A DNA stretch of 45,654 bases from assembly GCA_028817875.1 (NCBI GenBank), contig JAPPOO010000053.1, positions 1-45,654 on the forward strand. The letters run 5' to 3'. A model generated the notes under the pieces. It had not been told where the DNA came from. It did not search any database and saw only the letters and a program-made list of their open reading frames with translations. Below are positions 26,797 to 36,374 of this stretch, piece by piece; positions within the stretch are counted from its first letter, which is position 1; each line of letters begins with the position of its first letter. This DNA is from Alphaproteobacteria bacterium. Lineage in GTDB: Bacteria > Pseudomonadota > Alphaproteobacteria > UBA2136 > JAPPOO01. Position numbers and translations under genes: made by a program.

Positions 26797-27006
26797 AACA
26801 CTGCCTCCGGCTATAACCGAAAGCAGCGTTTTGATTTCGGTGACGCAACACCGCGTTCATTAGAGGTTTCGAAGCCCCACACCTGTAACTCACAAGTGCA
26901 GGGGCACAATAGCATACGGAGAAGTCAGTTGTATATGTTTGATAGCTCAAAAAACGAATCCGCCCCACCACACACATTAAAAATGCATGGAGCAGGGCGG
27001 GAGACG

Positions 27007-27915
27007 TTATTCAGTAACATAGCTGTGGTGTCTAGTTACACTTCTAGTGATAGTAATTTCATATTCAAGCGAGTTGAAATTGCTATCTCCTATAAGGGAG
27101 GTGCGGAAGTATATAGCCATTGCCGTTACAAAAATAGCGGCCAATGCCCACATTAACGCGATAAAATAGAAAGTACCTGTAAAGTAAGTACTCGTGATAA
27201 GTGCTTTATCTATATAAGCAAATGCGCCAAGGCCTCCAATAATAAGAAGCAAATGCAGCCACGGCACCATAAAGTGTCGCTGAGTTGCTTTGATCTTTTC
27301 TTGAAGATCAGGTGCTTGCTTTTGTAGCTGTTTTTTCACGCCATCCATCCGATATTCCGAAAACTGCACAAGCACCAGCCAGCAAATAAACACAACAGCT
27401 GATAGCGCATAAACCCAGTACGGTGAAACACTCCAGTTGTGAAAATGAAACCAATGCATCAGCATTGTCTGCAACAGTTGGCTAATAACAAACAAAGAAG
27501 CTGTTGTAAATGTCAACGCGATCAAACAATTAATCATCACATCGAGGCCGGGAGACATAAGATACCAATATCGGTCATAGATAGGGGGAGAGAGCATAAA
27601 TATGACGAAGAAAAGAAATGCAAAAACAAATGCTAACCCTATTCCTAATATAACAACTACCGTAAAGGTAAGGTAATTGAAGAAACAGCTAGCATATCCG
27701 CAGTCATACTCAGATTGAAAAATCCTCAGAGAATAAGGGAGTAGATCATCATACGTCGTAACTCCAAAGCCATAGAGTGCCAAAAATAGCTTTGATAGTG
27801 TAACAAGCATTTCTGGGTTAATAGTATTAATAACAAAAGCAACCAAGTATATTAAGGCACAAAAAGCTGCTGTGAAGAGTAGGTTATACCAAATAGTTTT
27901 TACATTGATCGGCAT
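27007..27915 (-). CDS. multi-TM membrane protein, unknown
   Basis: 302 aa with several long hydrophobic segments; AGAGGAATT upstream. Confidence 0.7.
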   Translation of the reverse strand: MPINVKTIWYNLLFTAAFCALIYLVAFVINTINPEMLVTLSKLFLALYGFGVTTYDDLLPYSLRIFQSEYDCGYASCFFNYLTFTVVVILGIGLAFVFAFLFFVIFMLSPPIYDRYWYLMSPGLDVMINCLIALTFTTASLFVISQLLQTMLMHWFHFHNWSVSPYWVYALSAVVFICWLVLVQFSEYRMDGVKKQLQKQAPDLQEKIKATQRHFMVPWLHLLLIIGGLGAFAYIDKALITSTYFTGTFYFIALMWALAAIFVTAMAIYFRTSLIGDSNFNSLEYEITITRSVTRHHSYVTE

Positions 27916-27960
27916 ATTTTGAATTCCTCTAGGGTTAGAAAACGGGTTGATAGTTCAGTG

Positions 27961-27980
27961 AATAGTATTTGTATACTATT
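27961..27980. promoter_or_regulatory. perfect inverted repeat, candidate operator
   Basis: AATAGTAT-TTGT-ATACTATT, ~45 bp upstream of the minus-strand membrane protein gene. Confidence 0.5.
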
Positions 27981-28029
27981 TAGCGTATAATCCTAAAAAT
28001 GCAAGCTTTTTTATACCCAAAATGGCGAA

Positions 28030-28049
28030 TGCCCGACAAACGTCGGGCA
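28030..28049 (-). terminator. hairpin downstream of minus-strand gene
   Basis: TGCCCGAC ... GTCGGGCA 8-bp stem. Confidence 0.55.
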
Positions 28050-28071
28050 CTCTCGAAAACAAGAAATAGAA

Positions 28072-28404
28072 TCAGGCAGCTTGATTCTTCAAAAAATATT
28101 GAGTTTTGATAAATCTCTGCTTCAAACGCATCAATGGACCTGATTCAGAGAACTTAAGCTGAACTTTCCCCAAAAATTCGGTAAGACTCTCAGTAGACTT
28201 AAGCAAGTCTCCAAAAGCAGTAGCCAAAATTTTTTGGTCAAGCGTCCAGTCAAGTGAGTCCTTGAACTCAACAACAACTGTCTCGAACTGTTCTGCCAAG
28301 CTGTTAAGCAATTCAGTAAGTTCGCTAATTTGATCCTGATTAGGTTGAAAACCATCATCTGCAATAATGCAGACATGGTTTCCATCAGATTTTACATTAA
28401 ACAT
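28072..28404 (-). CDS. hypothetical protein
   Basis: Start MFNVKSDGNHVCII at 28404 with GAGG upstream; no recognised family. Confidence 0.6.
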   Translation of the reverse strand: MFNVKSDGNHVCIIADDGFQPNQDQISELTELLNSLAEQFETVVVEFKDSLDWTLDQKILATAFGDLLKSTESLTEFLGKVQLKFSESGPLMRLKQRFIKTQYFLKNQAA

Positions 28405-28579
28405 AAAAGTAACCTCGCTATGTAAAGATGCTTCTTGATTTCGCAGAGTGGTATAGGTGCTTTTGGGGGTAAAAACAAGTAGGGAGGAGGAGGGGAAGAG
28501 AAAAAACATGCATTTTTTGGTGGGTTTGCTATAGTCCAACTCTATTTACACCCAAAATTGAATGAGTTGAGAGAGACTG

Positions 28580-31414
28580 ATGGCGAAAGAGAAAAATCCT
28601 TATTCCGATACACTGAACTTGCCGCAAACGGATTTCCCCATGCGCGCAGGTTTACCTGTGAACGAGCCCAAGTGGGTACACCGCTGGTTGGATGAGGATA
28701 TTTACGGAAAAATTCGTGCAAAAAGAATGGCTGAAGGCGCGGAAAAATTCATTCTGCACTTGGGGCCTCCCTACGCTAACGGCCACATGCACATGGGGCA
28801 CGCACTAACGTACGTACTGAAAGACTTTATCGTGCGCTCTAAATTCATGGCAGGGTACGATAGCCCGTACGTGCCAGGGTGGGATTGCCACGGCCTGCCA
28901 GTAGAATGGAAAGTTGAAGAGGGTATCCGCAAGGAAGGCAAAACAAAGTACGATTATTCGACGAAGGAAATCCGCGACCGCTGCCGCGCCTACGCCAACA
29001 AATGGATTGACGTTCAAAAAGGTGAATGGCAACGCTTTGGCGCACTGGGCGATTGGGATAGACCTTACAAAACCATGGACTACGCTAACGAAGCCGGCAT
29101 TGTGCGCGAATTGGGCAAAATGGTTGCCCGCGGTTTGGTTTACAAAGGTTTGCGTTCCACCATGTGGAGCACCGTGGAAGAAACTGCCTTAGCCGAAGCT
29201 GAAGTAGAATATAAAGACAAAGAATCCACCTGCATTTACGTTAAATTTGCAATAGAAGGCAAAGAGAACGAGTACATCGTCATCTGGACCACAACGCCGT
29301 GGACCATGCCATCTAACCGCGCCATTGCCTACGCGGCAGACGAAACCTACGTAGCCCTTAAAGTAGAAGGTTCAACGGACGAAAGCCTTGCCAAAGTGGG
29401 CGATACCCTATGGGTGGCCGCCAAACTGCAAGAGGAACTTATCCGCACCTGCGGCATAACGGAATTTGCAACCGTCGGCACACAACAAGGAACAGATTTT
29501 GATGGCTGGGTGACAAAGCACCCATTCTACGAGCGTGAATCCAAATTGCTAGAAGGCTTCCACGTTACCACAGACAGCGGAACGGGCTTTGTGCATATTG
29601 CTCCTGCCCATGGACAGGAAGACTTCCAAATTGGTCGTGAGCAAGGTTTGGAACTGCACTGCCCTGTGCTTGGCAACGGCGTGTACGATGAAACCGTAGA
29701 GATTTTCGGCGGCCAACATATTTGGAAAGCGCAGGAAAAAATCGTTGACCTCATGCGTGAAAACGGCAGCCTGCTGCACACATACAAATACACACACAGC
29801 TACCCCGTAAGTTGGCGGAGTAAATCCCCGCTTATCTTCCGCGCCACGCCACAGTGGTTTATCGCGCTGGATGAAAAAACAGAGGCTCTCAACGGCAAAA
29901 CACTGCGGGAAAAAACGTTGGAAGCCATCTACGGCGGTGGCGATTTGAAAAAAGTCAACTGGGTTCCCGAGTACGGTGAAAACCGCATCGGCAGTATGAT
30001 TAAAAGCCGTCCGGATTGGTGTATCTCCCGTCAACGGGCATGGGGCGTGCCAATTACCGTCTTCCTCAACCGCAAAACGGATAGCATCATTGACGACCCA
30101 AAAGTGTTTGAACACATTGCTAAACTGATAGAACAGGAAGGCATAGACGCGTGGGACAGCCGCATTGAAGCGGGTAAAGTAGAAGAGCTTTTCCCTGCGG
30201 GCTGGTTGGCAGAAAATAACGTAAACGTGGATGACCTTGACCCACAGCGCGACATTATGGATGTGTGGATTGACAGCGGAACAACCCATGCTCACGTGCT
30301 ACGGGCGGATAGCGGCGAAGGCCAGCGTTTCCACCGTACAGACGGCAAGCGTCCCGCGGACTTGTATCAAGAGGGAAGCGACCAGCACCGTGGTTGGTTC
30401 CATAGCTCAATTCTAACAAGCGTAGCCTGTTACGACGATGCACCGTATGAAGAAGTTGTCACCAGCGGATTTGTGGTAGACGGCGAGGGGCGTAAGTTCA
30501 GTAAATCCCTTGGTAATGGAGTGGAGCCGCGTGAACTGTTAGACACCTACGGGATGGATATCATCCGCCTGTGGGTGGCATCGTCCGACTACAGCGAGGA
30601 CATCCGCTACAGCGATGAAATTATGAAAGGCGCGTCCGACGCGTACCGTCGGTTCAGAAATACCTTCCGCTTTTTGTTGGGTAACCTGCACGGCTTCTCA
30701 GCGGAAAAAGCAATGGACGTCACCAACATGCCCGAGCTGGAGCAGTACATGCTGCACCGCTTGCATAAGGTGTTAACGGAAGTACGCACGGCGTACGATA
30801 CGTACAAAATTCACCACGCCTACCGCGCCCTGTACGATTTCTGCAATACGGAACTCTCCAACTTCTACTTTGATGTACGGAAGGATGTTTTGTACTGCGA
30901 TGCGAAGGAAGGCGACCGCCGTTTGGCTTGCCAAACAGTGCTGTGGCACCTGCTGCAATCTCTCACTACGTACTTGGCGCCTATCATCCCGTTCACAACG
31001 GATGAAACCTACCGCCAGTGGTTTGGGGAAAACGAAAGCGTGCATATGCAAACCTTCCACGGGCCTGAAGCTAATTGGCAGAAAGATGCCGCCTTTGAAG
31101 AGCAGTGGAATAACGTATTGAATACGCGTGACGCCGTAAACCAAAAGATTGAATCCCTCCGTGCGGAAGGAGAAGTTGGTGCCAATACGGATGTGGCGGT
31201 AACACTACCTTTAAATGGCTTAACGGCTGAACAGTGGGTGGAAGTTTTGGTTGTCTCTCAAATTGCGGAAGGGGAGGGCGTAACTGTCGCCAAAGCCTCT
31301 GGCCATAAATGCCCACGTTGTTGGATGTACCACGAAACATTGGCGGAAAGCGGCGTATGTACCCGTTGTGACGAAGCCTTAAAAACAGACGGCCATACCA
31401 CCAAAGCCGCCTAA
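28580..31414 (+). CDS. ileS: isoleucyl-tRNA synthetase
   Basis: HLGPPYANGHMHMGHALTYVLKD (HIGH region), GRKFSKSLGNGVEP (KMSKS region), C-terminal CPRCW...CTRC zinc motif. Confidence 0.97.
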   Translation: MAKEKNPYSDTLNLPQTDFPMRAGLPVNEPKWVHRWLDEDIYGKIRAKRMAEGAEKFILHLGPPYANGHMHMGHALTYVLKDFIVRSKFMAGYDSPYVPGWDCHGLPVEWKVEEGIRKEGKTKYDYSTKEIRDRCRAYANKWIDVQKGEWQRFGALGDWDRPYKTMDYANEAGIVRELGKMVARGLVYKGLRSTMWSTVEETALAEAEVEYKDKESTCIYVKFAIEGKENEYIVIWTTTPWTMPSNRAIAYAADETYVALKVEGSTDESLAKVGDTLWVAAKLQEELIRTCGITEFATVGTQQGTDFDGWVTKHPFYERESKLLEGFHVTTDSGTGFVHIAPAHGQEDFQIGREQGLELHCPVLGNGVYDETVEIFGGQHIWKAQEKIVDLMRENGSLLHTYKYTHSYPVSWRSKSPLIFRATPQWFIALDEKTEALNGKTLREKTLEAIYGGGDLKKVNWVPEYGENRIGSMIKSRPDWCISRQRAWGVPITVFLNRKTDSIIDDPKVFEHIAKLIEQEGIDAWDSRIEAGKVEELFPAGWLAENNVNVDDLDPQRDIMDVWIDSGTTHAHVLRADSGEGQRFHRTDGKRPADLYQEGSDQHRGWFHSSILTSVACYDDAPYEEVVTSGFVVDGEGRKFSKSLGNGVEPRELLDTYGMDIIRLWVASSDYSEDIRYSDEIMKGASDAYRRFRNTFRFLLGNLHGFSAEKAMDVTNMPELEQYMLHRLHKVLTEVRTAYDTYKIHHAYRALYDFCNTELSNFYFDVRKDVLYCDAKEGDRRLACQTVLWHLLQSLTTYLAPIIPFTTDETYRQWFGENESVHMQTFHGPEANWQKDAAFEEQWNNVLNTRDAVNQKIESLRAEGEVGANTDVAVTLPLNGLTAEQWVEVLVVSQIAEGEGVTVAKASGHKCPRCWMYHETLAESGVCTRCDEALKTDGHTTKAA

Positions 31415-31433
31415 AACAACACCCATAAACAGC

Positions 31434-31466
31434 AAAAAGGGCAGCCACATGTGTGCTGCCCTTTTT
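31434..31466 (+). terminator. intrinsic terminator of ileS
   Basis: AAAAAGGGCAGC ... GCTGCCCTTTTT. Confidence 0.85.
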
Positions 31467-31489
31467 GTATAAAATCGCTCGTAAATTTG

Positions 31490-31951
31490 TTATGCCGCTA
31501 CTTTCACATCCGTCCTGTGGATCGGTTGAAAGTTAGCATCATGGTTTTTGTTGATTATTTGAACAAGGTTTGAAAAGTCAAAAACCTTTTTCAATTGCTT
31601 TTTTCTCTTCGCTCTGGCTTCAGTGAACTTTTTCTGAATGCCGTTCCAAATTCTTTCAGCTTTCGCCCAAATTTCTTGGTGGAAAGCTGTCTTTTGCTTA
31701 GTGACAAACTCTGACCATGATTGATCTTTTTTCCAGATCATAATTGACCACAAGTTGTCACCCTTCTGGATGTAACATGCATAGTGCTTGGCACCTTGCC
31801 AAAAAATAGTGAAGGGCTTGCTAACGCTAAAATCTTCTTGCCCAAAAAAACTACGAAGAAGAGCAGAGATTATTCTTTTGGCTTTCAGGCCGCTTTTATT
31901 TTTAGCTCTATTAAATTCAGTCATCATCAGTTCATGCATGGATTTGCTCAT
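31490..31951 (-). CDS. hypothetical protein
   Basis: 153 aa, Lys/Trp-rich; AAGGAGCTT upstream; no recognised family. Confidence 0.55.
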   Translation of the reverse strand: MSKSMHELMMTEFNRAKNKSGLKAKRIISALLRSFFGQEDFSVSKPFTIFWQGAKHYACYIQKGDNLWSIMIWKKDQSWSEFVTKQKTAFHQEIWAKAERIWNGIQKKFTEARAKRKKQLKKVFDFSNLVQIINKNHDANFQPIHRTDVKVAA

Positions 31952-32136
31952 AGTACATAAGCTCCTTTATAGTTCTTTTCTAGCAAACGGTATGGTGGTA
32001 CTAAATATACAATATGTATACATAGTTATCAGTTGTAAACAGCTTTGGCAAGTAAAAATAAAGCTTGTTTTCAACACACGCAAAAGTTGTTTTGGTAAAT
32101 GTAGCCATCTAAACCCGACTATGCTATGACAAAAAC

Positions 32137-32766
32137 ATGACATCCGAAAAGAACGTTCAATCTGTTTTGCCGTTGGAGGAGAAAGAGCCTAATCAGGCGG
32201 AGAACCCTGTTCAAACGCACGGTTTTTGGCGGGCGCGGCGGTTGGGTTTTGCTGTAGCGTTAGCCGCAGCAACGGTAGATATTTTGACGAAGTTGCTTGT
32301 TTTAGCAAAAATTTCCAGCCTGCCCATAGCCGTTATTCCAAGTTTTTTTACGCTGACGTTTGCATGGAACCGCGGTGTTTCTTTCAGCTTTTTGGCAGAT
32401 GCCGAAACGCCATTAAACATATTTGGCTTAATTATTCCTGCTGAAGCGTGGCTTCCGGCACTTTGGAGTACCGTGGCTGTGGTTGCCATCGGCCTTTTTG
32501 TGTGGTGGTTAGGGAAAGAAGAAAAAATACTGCCACAAGTTGCTATTGGGCTAATTATTGGCGGTGCTGTAGGTAATTTAATTGACCGTTTAGTGCACGG
32601 CGCAGTGGTTGATTTTCTACTGTTTTATTGGGATAATTGGTATTTTCCTGCCTTTAATATGGCAGATACATGGATTAGTTGCGGCGTAGGGCTTCTCTTT
32701 TTGGATGCTTTGCGGCAGAATAGCCCAACGAAAAAGAAGGGGGATGAAAAACCTGATGATGCGTAA
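32137..32766 (+). CDS. lspA: lipoprotein signal peptidase
   Basis: AWNRGVSFSFL; GGAVGNLIDRLVHGAVVDFL; FNMADTWISCGVGLL. Confidence 0.95.
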   Translation: MTSEKNVQSVLPLEEKEPNQAENPVQTHGFWRARRLGFAVALAAATVDILTKLLVLAKISSLPIAVIPSFFTLTFAWNRGVSFSFLADAETPLNIFGLIIPAEAWLPALWSTVAVVAIGLFVWWLGKEEKILPQVAIGLIIGGAVGNLIDRLVHGAVVDFLLFYWDNWYFPAFNMADTWISCGVGLLFLDALRQNSPTKKKGDEKPDDA

Positions 32767-33169
32767 TGTACTGGTTTTGTTTGTGGTTCTAAGTTTAGCA
32801 GCCTGTGGCGGCGCACGGTTGGTAGGCAGTAAGTCTCTACCAGATGAAACGGTTGTGCTGGATGCCCCACCGCTCACGTTGCCCCCAAATTTTGATTTAC
32901 GTCCGCCACGCAGCGGCGAAGGTAATGGTGAAGATGTTTTGCGTCAGTACGAGCCTCAGCCTATAGAAGAGGACGATGCATGGCTGATTAAAGAAGCAGG
33001 ACGTTCCGACCCGAATATTCGTCAAAAATTAGCAGCGCCTGTTGAGCCTATGGACGCAGAACAGGAAAACTCTGGCAAAGAATCAGAAGCTATCGAGCAA
33101 GAACCGCAAAGCGAAAGTGAGTTCTGGAACATTTGGGGTGGATGGAAACCAGCAGATGAACAGAAGTAG
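32744..33169 (+). CDS. DUF3035 (BamF-like) lipoprotein
   Basis: Start at MKNLMMRN; lipobox LAACGG; PDETVVLDAPPLTLPPNFDLRPP; follows lspA. Confidence 0.8.
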   Translation: MKNLMMRNVLVLFVVLSLAACGGARLVGSKSLPDETVVLDAPPLTLPPNFDLRPPRSGEGNGEDVLRQYEPQPIEEDDAWLIKEAGRSDPNIRQKLAAPVEPMDAEQENSGKESEAIEQEPQSESEFWNIWGGWKPADEQK

Positions 33170-34532
33170 TTCCCTTAAACAAAAAGTGTATGGGGCGGCA
33201 ATGGCTGCCCTACTAACCGTTGGATTAATATCAGAAAGTGAGGCAATAACAATGCAGGAAGCAACCCTAGAGAATGGCATGCGTGTCATTATAGTGCCAG
33301 ACCATCGCTCTCCTGTTGTATTGCATAGCGTGTGGTTTCAAGCAGGGAGCGTGGACGAAGCCGAAGGCGTAACAGGTATTGCCCATATGCTGGAACACAT
33401 GATGTTCAAAAGCACCAAAAACCGTACAAATGAAGAACGAGAAAAGCTTATTCAACGTAACGGCGCGCAAGAAAACGCCTTTACCAGTCGCGACTATACA
33501 GCCTATTACCAAAAAGTTGCGAAAGACCGCCTTGGCCTGATGATGGACCAAGAGGCTGACCGTATGGTGAACTTGGCGTTGACGGATGAAGTATTCCAAC
33601 CAGAGCGAAAAGTTGTGCTGGAGGAACGTCAGCTCAGAACCGAAAGCAACCCTGTAAACAGATTTTACGAAAAGTTGGTTTCCAAGCATTTTGGTAAACA
33701 CCCTTACGAACACCCAGTTATCGGCTGGCGTGAAGATATTGAAGGCTACAAACTTCAGGATAATTTGGATTGGTACAACACCCATTATGCGCCAAATAAC
33801 GCAACCATGATTTTGGTGGGAGATATCACGCTAGATGAAGCGTTACCGATGGTGAAAAAGCACTATGGTGATTTAAAACCTGCCGAAACACCTAAGCGTA
33901 AACTTCCGGAGCAGCCGCTACGAGAAGAGGAGGTACGTTTTGTAGAAGTCGATAAAGACGTGCAAGTACCGTTGTTTGTGCAGTTCTACCGTGCGCCATC
34001 TGCCCAAGCAAAAGTCGCAGGAATACACGGAGATACTGCCGATGCCCCTGCTTTGGAAGTGCTCGCAGATATTCTAGGTGGTGGGCAAACCTCTCGCCTT
34101 TATAAAGCCTTGGTAACAGAACAAAAAATAGCAGATTCTGCCAGCTCAGGATATGATGAAACAGGCGCAGGCGAAAGCAGTATTGATGTTTACGCCCAAC
34201 CAAAGCCAGATGTAACACTCGACCGTATTGAAAAAGCAGTAGACGATGTAATTGCAGAACTTCTTAAAAAAGGTGTGACAGAAGATGAGGTCAGCCGCAG
34301 CATTATGGCACTGAAATCCAGCCACGTTTATGGGCAGGATGACCTGTTTAATACAGTCTACCGCTTAGGTTTATGGCTAATGGCAGGGGGAGATACTAAA
34401 GGCTACAACGCGTACATTGGCAAGGTTGAATCTGTAACAAAGGGTGACGTGCTACGCGTGGCCAAAAAATACTTTGTTAAACAACACCGCACAACAGGGC
34501 TGCTTGTGGCTGAAGAATCTCAGCTAAAGTAA
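33156..34532 (+). CDS. M16 family zinc peptidase
   Basis: Start at MNRSSSLKQ (33156); zinc motif HMLEHMMF. Confidence 0.9.
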   Translation: MNRSSSLKQKVYGAAMAALLTVGLISESEAITMQEATLENGMRVIIVPDHRSPVVLHSVWFQAGSVDEAEGVTGIAHMLEHMMFKSTKNRTNEEREKLIQRNGAQENAFTSRDYTAYYQKVAKDRLGLMMDQEADRMVNLALTDEVFQPERKVVLEERQLRTESNPVNRFYEKLVSKHFGKHPYEHPVIGWREDIEGYKLQDNLDWYNTHYAPNNATMILVGDITLDEALPMVKKHYGDLKPAETPKRKLPEQPLREEEVRFVEVDKDVQVPLFVQFYRAPSAQAKVAGIHGDTADAPALEVLADILGGGQTSRLYKALVTEQKIADSASSGYDETGAGESSIDVYAQPKPDVTLDRIEKAVDDVIAELLKKGVTEDEVSRSIMALKSSHVYGQDDLFNTVYRLGLWLMAGGDTKGYNAYIGKVESVTKGDVLRVAKKYFVKQHRTTGLLVAEESQLK

Positions 34533-34539
34533 ACGTTAT

Positions 34540-35400
34540 ATGACTTGGATTATAGCAGCTCTTTGCTCTGCTTTCTTTCAGTGTTTGTTATCGGAAACAA
34601 ACCGACGCTATAAAATATCTGGCGCAGAGCTAAACTGTGCACGCGTTTTTGTAGGTACGCTAGCTCTACTGCCTATCGTAGTATGGTTGCCGTGGCCAAC
34701 AAACCCATATTTTTACTTAATTGCTTTTATTAGCGGTGCTATTGGTGGGCTTGGTATGCGCTACTTTTTTAGAATTTCAGCCCAATACAACGGGCGGGTA
34801 GCTAACCTATACAAACCGCTGAGAATATTTTTAATGTTTTCCATTTGGTTTTGTATTGATCAAAGCTTTCGTCATAATTTTTTACAAGATCCTTGGGTAA
34901 TGATGGGCATTTTAGGGTGTATGGCCATAGCAATTTCCTCAGTTTTAATAATGCGGAAAAATAGTATAGGGTGGGAAGCATTTTTGGCCAGCGTACCAGT
35001 ATCCATCATGTTTACTATCTCTGATGTTACAGTGAAATTAGTAATCCCATGGGATATGCTCGTAGAAAATATTTTTGTATATGTATTTATCTCATTTTTT
35101 ATCACCGCATGTTTAGAAACAGTCAACTTGACCCAACAAGGTAAGTTAAAGCTTGTATTTTTACCAAGTACACTAAAGGCTGCTTTAGTGGTGGGGCCAT
35201 TAAGTTTAGCAGTTCTGTTTTTTGCTGTTATGGGGTTTGTACTAGCCCCAAACCCAGCTTATGCAAGTATGATTACGCTATTAGTACCCGTCTTCTTACT
35301 TGTTTACCACCGCATAGCAAATATACCCGATGACGCCAGCCCACTGGCAGGAACAGTATTAGCACTATCGGCCTTGGCATTTGCGTTTTTAACATTGTAA
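34540..35400 (+). CDS. DMT/EamA-like membrane permease, paralogue 1
   Basis: ~9-10 TM; NPAYASMITLLVPVFLLVYHRIANIPDDASPLAG. Confidence 0.7.
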   Translation: MTWIIAALCSAFFQCLLSETNRRYKISGAELNCARVFVGTLALLPIVVWLPWPTNPYFYLIAFISGAIGGLGMRYFFRISAQYNGRVANLYKPLRIFLMFSIWFCIDQSFRHNFLQDPWVMMGILGCMAIAISSVLIMRKNSIGWEAFLASVPVSIMFTISDVTVKLVIPWDMLVENIFVYVFISFFITACLETVNLTQQGKLKLVFLPSTLKAALVVGPLSLAVLFFAVMGFVLAPNPAYASMITLLVPVFLLVYHRIANIPDDASPLAGTVLALSALAFAFLTL

Positions 35401-35490
35401 GGCAAGGCGTGGCAGAAGAAGCGCAGCCATAGCCGCTTTTGTTCTTTTCTGATTGGCAGGTAGAAGGGGGGTGGTAAGCTTTACCCCACT

Positions 35491-36363
35491 ATGTGGATTA
35501 TTTTTGCACTACTTTTAAGCATCACAACGGCAATGATGGCCGAGTCTAACCGTTACTTTAAAATGGAAGGAATGCGCCTTAATTTTTTTAGAGTACTAGG
35601 TATCGCGTTGCTGCTATCACCTAGCGCTCTCATACTAGACTTTCCCCCGCCGTCTATGTTTTATGTTGCCGCTGTATTAAGTGGAACAGCTATTGCCGTA
35701 GTGCCTGCCATTAAAATGACGTTATCCGCCCATAAAATGGGGCGTGTTACAACACTATCCCTCCCTGTAGAAACATTTGTTGCTTTCGGCCTATGGTTAA
35801 TGGTAGACGCCGCTTTGCGGGAGTATATGCTGGGTGATATCTGGCGTATTCCTACAGTATTAATTTCATTAGCATTGGTAGCAGTGTCCATGTTTGTCAT
35901 GCGGCAAAATGACGCCAGTTGGCGAACCTTCTTAATTGTCGCGCCATTGGGCGTACTCTCTGCTCTTTCTGCCGTATTTGCAAAATATGTACTGCCGCCG
36001 TCTCAATCTATGGATGATATTATTGCCTTTATGCTCTGTGCAGATATATGGGCAGTACTCATGGGCGCTTGCTTTTTAGCACTACGAAAAGACTTTGGCA
36101 CAAAAAGAGATAAGCTATGCCCGCCCGGCATGTTAAAAGCCGCTATTTTTTACAGTATGCTAGGGCTGTGCGGTCAGTCTCTCTTTTTTACGTCTATTCA
36201 ATACACACCGAACCCTGCGTACATTGTTGCAATCATTATGTTATCACCCGTATGGATTATGCTGTGGCATAAAATGACAGGCACAAAAGACGATGCAAAC
36301 CCACTAGCAGGTTTGGTGATGGTATTGGCAGCAGTATTATTAATTATTGTGACGAACATATAA
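35491..36363 (+). CDS. DMT/EamA-like membrane permease, paralogue 2
   Basis: NPAYIVAIIMLSPVWIMLWHKMTGTKDDANPLAG, matching paralogue 1. Confidence 0.7.
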   Translation: MWIIFALLLSITTAMMAESNRYFKMEGMRLNFFRVLGIALLLSPSALILDFPPPSMFYVAAVLSGTAIAVVPAIKMTLSAHKMGRVTTLSLPVETFVAFGLWLMVDAALREYMLGDIWRIPTVLISLALVAVSMFVMRQNDASWRTFLIVAPLGVLSALSAVFAKYVLPPSQSMDDIIAFMLCADIWAVLMGACFLALRKDFGTKRDKLCPPGMLKAAIFYSMLGLCGQSLFFTSIQYTPNPAYIVAIIMLSPVWIMLWHKMTGTKDDANPLAGLVMVLAAVLLIIVTNI

Positions 36364-36374
36364 GGAAAAAATAG

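Noticed and set aside
28805-31448. Multiple long minus-strand ORFs inside ileS
   Set aside because: Shadow ORFs antisense to a confidently identified gene.
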